DNA from: Beijerinckiaceae bacterium | Lineage (GTDB): Bacteria > Pseudomonadota > Alphaproteobacteria > Rhizobiales > Beijerinckiaceae | Direction: 5' to 3' | Length of the DNA: 38,129 nt | Assembly: GCA_947498445.1 (NCBI GenBank) | Contig: CANMLK010000010.1 | Span: forward strand, 1 to 38,129 | In this document: positions 33,894-38,129 of the stretch, one piece after another | How positions within the stretch are numbered: the stretch's first letter is position 1 | How the letters are laid out: each line of letters starts with the position of its first letter | Program-made: the position numbers and the translations under genes | Notes under the pieces: generated by a model | Databases searched by the model: none | The model's input: only the letters and a program-made list of their open reading frames with translations | Told to the model about the DNA's origin: nothing

Positions 33894-34532
33894 TCAACTT
33901 GCAAAGCGGGCGAGCGTCTCTTTTTCAAAATTGAAAACGTTCTGCACGCTTGGGCGCTCGGAGATGCGACCAAAGAAGCTTTTGCAGTTTTTCCAGCGGT
34001 CAACGTCGTAAGAGAGCTGGCCGGCGCGGCGCAAACACCAGAACAGATGCGCGTCAGCCGTCGAGAAGCGATCAAACAAAAATTCACGTCCCGCAAGCAT
34101 CCGGTCTGCTATTGCAAAATTCTCGTCCAGTCCTGCGTGTGCAAGGCGTTTGACGCTGTCCTCACTGCCAGGCGCATCGCACGATTTCAACGGCGAATTG
34201 ATGGCGCTCAAATAGTGATGAATTCCGGAGGCGCACCATGACGCGACTGAAACAGCCTGCGCAAACATCCACGGATCTTCCGGCATCAGGCCCGCCTGCG
34301 GAAATGTGCGCGCAATCCAGACGTGCATGGCGGGATTTTCTGTGAGTGGTTTTCCGTCAACCACCAGCAAGGGAACCTTGTGGCGTGGATTAAGCCGCAG
34401 ATAGTCCTCGGACATCTGCTGCTTCTTGCGAAAATTCAGCGCCTCAACGCGGAAGGCCGCGCCCGCTTCATTCAACGCGACGAACGGCACGAGCGCGCAG
34501 GTGTGGGGTGCGTAGTAGAGAACGATATCCAT
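33894..34532 (-). CDS. Glutathione S-transferase family protein
   Basis: This 212-residue cytosolic protein has an N-terminal thioredoxin-like domain (1-80) and an all-helical C-terminal domain (about 88-205). The N-terminus IVLYYAPHTCALVPFVAL places C12 where beta-class GSTs have the catalytic cysteine. The cis-proline loop is KVPLLVVDG, and the glutathione-binding LTENPAM replaces the usual (T/L)(E/Q)S motif with Glu-Asn. Strong ribosome binding site: GAGGAGACCTCATG. It stands alone, convergent with the kinase (six bases apart) and divergent from the orphan Bug gene at 34708. Possible roles are detoxification or glutathione-dependent steps of aromatic degradation; the substrate is unknown. 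Confidence 0.92.
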   Translation of the reverse strand: MDIVLYYAPHTCALVPFVALNEAGAAFRVEALNFRKKQQMSEDYLRLNPRHKVPLLVVDGKPLTENPAMHVWIARTFPQAGLMPEDPWMFAQAVSVASWCASGIHHYLSAINSPLKSCDAPGSEDSVKRLAHAGLDENFAIADRMLAGREFLFDRFSTADAHLFWCLRRAGQLSYDVDRWKNCKSFFGRISERPSVQNVFNFEKETLARFAS

Positions 34533-34707
34533 GAGGTCTCCTCGAGAGTCCGCTCCTTTGAACTTTATGCAAGCCTAACAGTTTGGCGCATCCTGTGAAG
34601 GGCGCTCCAAGCATTAACGGCAAAACCCTTGCGCATTTTCTGGCGTCAGGCACACTGGGATCAAATAAACGTCCGGCGAAAAGCCGGTCTGCTTCGGGAG
34701 GACGGCC

Positions 34708-35736
34708 ATGAAGGCAAGTCGCATTGCATTCGCTGCAATCCTTGGGGCGCCGTTTGCGCTTGGCGCGATGGGCGCGATGGGCGCCTCAGCGCAGTCCTTC
34801 TACGAAGGCAAGACCATCAATCTGCTGATCGGCTACGGACCGGGCGCCGGATATGACGCCTACGGTCGGCTTATGGCCCGGCACATGGGTCGGCATATCG
34901 CGGGGGCGCCAACCATCATTCCCCAGAACATGCCGGGCGCGGGCAGCATGAAGGCCGCCGGATACCTCTACTCCGTCGCGCCCAAGGACGGAACGGCTCT
35001 CGGCATCATCGCAACCGCGGCCGCGCTCGAGCCTCTCTACACCGGCAGCATGACGCTGTTCGATCCGGCAAAGTTCACCTGGATCGGCAATCTCGATGAG
35101 ACTATTGGCACGTGCGCCGTCTGGCATACTGCGGGCATCGCCAAACTGGAGGATATGCGAGACAAGGAGGTCATTTTTGGCGGCAGCGGACCAGCCGCCA
35201 TCAACTCGCAGCACGCGGCTGCGCTGAAGAATCTTCTCGGACTGAAAATCAAGCTTATCCAGGGCTACAACGGAGCGCTCGATACACGGCTCGTGATGCC
35301 GCGCGGCGAATTGCAAGGCGGATGCGGATTCGCGCTATCGTCACTGCAGGCCCAGCATACTGCCGATTACCGCGACAAGCGTCTCGTTCCAATTGTTCAG
35401 CTCGCCATCGACAAGCATCCTGAACTGGAAGGCGTGACGCATATCTACGACTATGCAAAGACTGACGAGATGCGACAGGTCTTCGATCTTGTCTTTGGCA
35501 GCCACGTGCTTGGCCGACCGATCGCAGCCCCGCCGGGCCTTCCTGCAGACCGCACCAAGACTTTGCGTGCAGCGTTCACTGCGACAGCTGCCGATCCCCA
35601 GTTTCTCGCCGAAGCCGCAAAGGCGCGCCTGCCCATCAAGGCCAGGGACGGCGCGACCGTTGAGAAGCTTTTCAACCGGTTCCTGAGCTTGTCTCCAGCG
35701 GTCGTGGCGTTGGCGGCAAAAGCGATCAAGGACTGA
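34708..35736 (+). CDS. Bug/TctC-family periplasmic substrate-binding protein (orphan 5)
   Basis: The protein has 342 residues. The start follows GGGAGGACGGCC. The signal peptide is MKASRIAFAAILGAPFALGA... with cleavage at ASAQS. The mature part shows FYEGKTINLLIGYGPGAGYDAYGRLM, YSVAPKDGTALG, GYNGALDTRLVMPRGELQGG and IAAPPGLPADRTKTLRAAF. Cysteines in GTCAVWH and GGCGF match those in the orphan at 16077, suggesting a recent shared ancestor. It is the only gene of its transcription unit: GST diverges from it and the TraX-like gene converges on it. No membrane components are adjacent, so it must work with TctAB elsewhere or in sensing. Confidence 0.93.
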   Translation: MKASRIAFAAILGAPFALGAMGAMGASAQSFYEGKTINLLIGYGPGAGYDAYGRLMARHMGRHIAGAPTIIPQNMPGAGSMKAAGYLYSVAPKDGTALGIIATAAALEPLYTGSMTLFDPAKFTWIGNLDETIGTCAVWHTAGIAKLEDMRDKEVIFGGSGPAAINSQHAAALKNLLGLKIKLIQGYNGALDTRLVMPRGELQGGCGFALSSLQAQHTADYRDKRLVPIVQLAIDKHPELEGVTHIYDYAKTDEMRQVFDLVFGSHVLGRPIAAPPGLPADRTKTLRAAFTATAADPQFLAEAAKARLPIKARDGATVEKLFNRFLSLSPAVVALAAKAIKD

Positions 35737-35771
35737 ATTTCACTTCGGCGAGGCAAGCGCGCGCGAGGGCC

Positions 35772-36560
35772 TCAGGATTCGTCGTCTTCAACATCCACGT
35801 CCAGCAGATGTCCTGCCAGTTGCATGATGAAGAGACTCACCGCGTAGATCTCGAGTGAACGGCGGCCCATCCACCTGAACGCATGGGTCACTGGCGCAGG
35901 AGCTTCAACGGGCGCATCCGCTCGCCGAAAATTGGCGAGCAATACGCCGAGCAAAATCATCAGCGCGCACAGCGCCGCCGTCGGCGCGGGTTCAAAGTCA
36001 AAATCGCGGGTTTCGACAAACAGGTAAACTGCGACGCAGAAAAGGCCGACAAGATTGCGCTGCAGGCGCGCCTCTGGCGTCGCCTTTACAATCGCCTCGC
36101 GCGTCACAAGGCCAAAGAGCGCCCACAGCCATCCTTCGGCGCCGTATTCAAGGATAACTGCCGCGACGGGTATCATTGCGGCGCAGAAAAGCGCGAGGGC
36201 TGGCGCTCCCCAACTACGCATGAGGACATGAGTCTCTATAACGGGCATGACGAACCGGATGAGCGCAAAATTGAACAGGATATTCAACGTCACATCATCG
36301 AGACCGTCCGAAACATAGACGTCGAGCGCAGTCAGGAACGCGCCCAGCGCTAACCAGATGAGCGGGACGGAACTTGTGCGGGCAAAACCAATCAGGAAGA
36401 AAAAGATCGGCGCGGCTGCCCGGCCAAACACGCGCCACAAGTCTGCATCAGGCGCGAAGAAAAGGCCAATGTGATCGGCGAACACAAACGCGAGGCCTGC
36501 GAACTTCAGGAGGTCTGTCGTTGTGATGGGCGTCGAAGATCGCATTGTTTGGCTTGCCAT
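35772..36560 (-). CDS. TraX-like integral membrane protein
   Basis: This 262-residue protein has about seven hydrophobic helices. The opening TTTDLLKFAGLAFVFADHIGLFF resembles the start of the TraX superfamily (LK..A...M..DHI), named after the F-pilin acetylase and including many chromosomal membrane proteins of unknown role. FGRAAAPIFFFLIGFA also fits. No conjugation genes are nearby, so a pilin role is not implied. Two ATGs (36560 and 36545) are possible and neither has a good ribosome binding site. The C-terminus is acidic (DVDVEDDES). It follows the CDF-like gene by 66 bases on the same strand. Confidence 0.75.
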   Translation of the reverse strand: MASQTMRSSTPITTTDLLKFAGLAFVFADHIGLFFAPDADLWRVFGRAAAPIFFFLIGFARTSSVPLIWLALGAFLTALDVYVSDGLDDVTLNILFNFALIRFVMPVIETHVLMRSWGAPALALFCAAMIPVAAVILEYGAEGWLWALFGLVTREAIVKATPEARLQRNLVGLFCVAVYLFVETRDFDFEPAPTAALCALMILLGVLLANFRRADAPVEAPAPVTHAFRWMGRRSLEIYAVSLFIMQLAGHLLDVDVEDDES

Positions 36561-36626
36561 GTGCGCCAGTCGCGGCGGCGTCTAGTCATAACGGCTCGCG
36601 TGGAAGCCGACAACGCCTGCGTCGGC

Positions 36627-37253
36627 TCAGTGCGCGGGGGTCGCGGTGGACCGCCTGTCGCGCAGCGTGGCCAGCGCTATCGCGCCTGCGCCTTGAAACA
36701 ACAACCCGGCGCTCAAAATATCCAGTGCGTATTCGGGCCAGCGTTCGCTCGCCATGCGGGTGAAATAGGTCGCGGCGGCGAAAATCGTCGTCATGATGAC
36801 CGCGTTGCGGGTGGACACCCAGGTGGCGCGCACCAACGGGTTTTCGTCCTTCCGAAACCGCAGCAGCGCAAACAGGATCATGTAACCGATGACAGTCGCG
36901 CTCACCGCCGAAAAGCCGATGGTGAACGGCTCGATGGGCCTTGGCAGGACGATCTTGTCCCACAGATCATAAAGCGTGTGCAGGCCGGCCAGCGCGAGAA
37001 TCGCCGCAATGATCAAAGCTGCAGTCTGCTCCGCGCGCACGCCCCGGCCAAAGACGACAGCGGCGAGGGCATAGATGACAACGTCATAGCCCCAGTCCAG
37101 CGCATCCTTGAGCAGCTGCCGCGAGCCAATCGACAGCGCCCAGAACGACTGGCCAGCGGCGAAAATCAGGATGCCCGCCGCAATCGCCCAGATGGTCCAC
37201 TTATAGGCGAGGACGGATCGATCAAACCCCTGGGGCGCAGAAGCTTGCGTCAT
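36627..37253 (-). CDS. Short cation-diffusion-facilitator-like membrane protein
   Basis: This 208-residue protein has about six transmembrane helices and no cytoplasmic C-terminal domain. The second helix region SRQLLKDALDWGYDVVIYAL (44-63) resembles the CDF pattern S..L..D..H..xD, with D53 and D57 at the metal-binding positions. EYALDILSAGLLF near 174-186 would be the helix-5 site. Typical CDF transporters have about 300 residues, so this is a short form or a related family. The start overlaps the MEKHLA stop as ATGA, implying translational coupling. A zinc or other divalent metal export role is tentative. Confidence 0.7.
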   Translation of the reverse strand: MTQASAPQGFDRSVLAYKWTIWAIAAGILIFAAGQSFWALSIGSRQLLKDALDWGYDVVIYALAAVVFGRGVRAEQTAALIIAAILALAGLHTLYDLWDKIVLPRPIEPFTIGFSAVSATVIGYMILFALLRFRKDENPLVRATWVSTRNAVIMTTIFAAATYFTRMASERWPEYALDILSAGLLFQGAGAIALATLRDRRSTATPAH

Positions 37254-37756
37254 GCTTCAAGGTCCGACCAGCGGTCGAATGTCGCCGCCTGCCCTATCCG
37301 TGCGCCCTGTTCGTCCGTCACATTCCAGATGATTGCATTCTCAATCTGGAACCGGCGCCCGCTGGCGGAAATCCGCACGCCGGCATAATCGTCGATAAAC
37401 CCCTTTTGGGCGGCGATCGCCAGCAGCCGTTCGCGCTCTTCACGCAGCATGGCCTCAGCCGTTCCGCGCGAGGGCATAAGGGTGAAGTCGGCAAAACTCA
37501 TCTCCCAAACTGTCAGAGCGCAGGCGTTGCCGTAATTGAGAATGGGATCGTCCTGGACGCCATGCGAGAGGACAACGAACGGCGCCTCGTAGAGACGACG
37601 CGCGGTCTCCAGGGCGTCACTCCCCGGTTCGATCAGATCGCGCCCCACCACGCGGCGGAACGAGCGCACCAACCGATTGGCGTGCAGCACCAAATTGACC
37701 CCACGCCATGGCGCCATGGCTTTGGCTACGTTTACGTCCGTATCGCTTCCATCCAC
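37250..37756 (-). CDS. MEKHLA domain protein (PAS-like)
   Basis: This 168-residue soluble protein consists almost entirely of a MEKHLA domain, a PAS-related module first noted at the end of plant HD-ZIP III factors and common as a single-domain bacterial protein of unknown role. Recognisable runs are APFVVLSHGVQDDPILNYGNACAL, FADFTLMPSR, GFIDDYAGVRIS, SGRRFQIENAIIWNV and GQAATFDRW at the C-terminus. The chosen ATG at 37756 has no clear ribosome binding site; an internal ATG at 37717 would trim 13 residues before the domain. It is coupled by ATGA to the CDF-like gene, so the two may share a regulatory or metal-related role. Confidence 0.88.
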   Translation of the reverse strand: MDGSDTDVNVAKAMAPWRGVNLVLHANRLVRSFRRVVGRDLIEPGSDALETARRLYEAPFVVLSHGVQDDPILNYGNACALTVWEMSFADFTLMPSRGTAEAMLREERERLLAIAAQKGFIDDYAGVRISASGRRFQIENAIIWNVTDEQGARIGQAATFDRWSDLEA

Positions 37757-37884
37757 GAAAAGGCTCGCCCCTTGGCCGCACTGATTGCGCGCCCTTTTTA
37801 GCCGATTACGCCCAGGCAGCCTAACAAGGCGCTCGCAAGCGTGTAAAACCCCACTATATTTCGCGGCAACGACGGGAAACTTCG

Positions 37885-38129
37885 ATGCGCTTTGACAACA
37901 GCTACGCCCGCCTGCCGGACAGGTTCTACACCCGCACGCCGCCTGTGGCCGTGGCAGGACCCCGAATGCTCAAGTTCAATCAGGCGCTTGCCGATGATCT
38001 GGGGCTGGACCTGCCCACGGACGAGCAGACGCGGGCCAAGATCTTTACGGGCAACCTCAACCCCGAGGGCGGGGAGCCGCTGGCGCTGGCCTACGCCGGC
38101 CACCAGTTCGGGCATTTCAACCCGCAACT
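37885..38129 (+). CDS. selO: Protein adenylyltransferase SelO (YdiU), N-terminal part; 3' end outside the window
   Basis: SelO is a pseudokinase-fold enzyme that transfers AMP to protein hydroxyl groups. The 81 visible residues start MRFDNSYARLPDRFYTR and reach AYAGHQFGHFNPQ, the strongly conserved N-terminal block of the family (FDN.YA.LP..FY and AYAGHQFG). The catalytic residues lie downstream of the window. The ATG at 37885 follows GGGAAACTTCG. It diverges from the MEKHLA gene across 128 bases. A TATATT at 37855-37860 could be a -10 element, but no matching -35 was found. Confidence 0.93.
   Translation, partial: MRFDNSYARLPDRFYTRTPPVAVAGPRMLKFNQALADDLGLDLPTDEQTRAKIFTGNLNPEGGEPLALAYAGHQFGHFNPQ

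Noticed and set aside
34673-34687. Small hairpin CCGGC-GAAAA-GCCGG upstream of the orphan Bug gene at 34708
   Set aside because: Only 5 bp arms and no other structural context; too small to call a riboswitch or operator.
36471-37388. 305-codon open frame on plus across the TraX-like, CDF-like and MEKHLA genes
   Set aside because: It spans three genes on the other strand, has a highly basic low-complexity product and no ribosome binding site.
1-38129. Search for CRISPR arrays, tRNA genes, integrases and phage genes
   Set aside because: No regularly spaced repeats, no tRNA-like cloverleaf and no integrase or phage protein motif were seen; the IS end at 1-144 is the only mobile element.

Overview
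The window looks like a chromosomal segment of a GC-rich alphaproteobacterium, most likely Hyphomicrobiales. Pointers are the GlgX/TreZ/TreY/GlgE/TreS gene order, many Bug-type substrate-binding proteins, an IS5-family (IS427/IS1031-like) element end, and MEKHLA and SelO genes. No tRNA, rRNA, CRISPR array or phage module was seen. No gene for a dedicated DNA-binding regulator was recognised in the 38 kb.

Region 1 (1-8438, minus strand) is a glycogen/trehalose operon: glgX, then a decayed treZ'-'treY remnant, then glgE, then a treS-maltokinase fusion. It is damaged in two places. A deletion joined the first ~29 codons of treZ to the last third of treY, and the treY part also carries a frameshift and an in-frame TGA. 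The 3' end of treS runs into the end of an IS5-family element that fills the left edge. The intact genes still describe the TreS-Mak-GlgE route (trehalose, maltose, maltose-1-phosphate, alpha-glucan), while the TreY-TreZ route is lost here.

Region 2 (8646-22986) is a catabolic and uptake island. A minus-strand operon (15888 to 9688) encodes an SDR dehydrogenase, an aldo/keto reductase, a phthalate-dioxygenase-type Rieske oxygenase, a Bug protein, a class II aldolase-family protein and a second Bug protein. A divergent plus-strand operon (16077-19562) encodes a Bug protein, a TAXI-like binding protein without a visible signal peptide, and a UbiD-family decarboxylase. A third set (22986 to 19577, minus) encodes a flavin monooxygenase, a Bug protein and a two-domain VOC protein. 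A lone luciferase-like monooxygenase sits at 8646-9638. The best guess is uptake and oxidation/decarboxylation of aromatic carboxylates; the substrates are unknown.

Region 3 (23459-28506) has sugar-nucleotide genes: manC and a UDP-glucuronate decarboxylase gene on minus, and a phosphomannomutase gene on plus. Together they predict GDP-mannose and UDP-xylose for surface polysaccharide. A methyltransferase-fold protein with a signal peptide follows.

Region 4 (28644-35736) holds the only complete tripartite tricarboxylate transporter (tctC-tctB-tctA, minus). Next to it lie a divergent hybrid histidine kinase, a GST and another orphan Bug protein. In total there are six Bug-type proteins and one TAXI-like protein around a single TctAB pair.

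Region 5 (35772-38129) has a TraX-like membrane protein, a short cation-diffusion-facilitator-like membrane protein overlapping a MEKHLA protein, and the 5' end of selO, which leaves the window.
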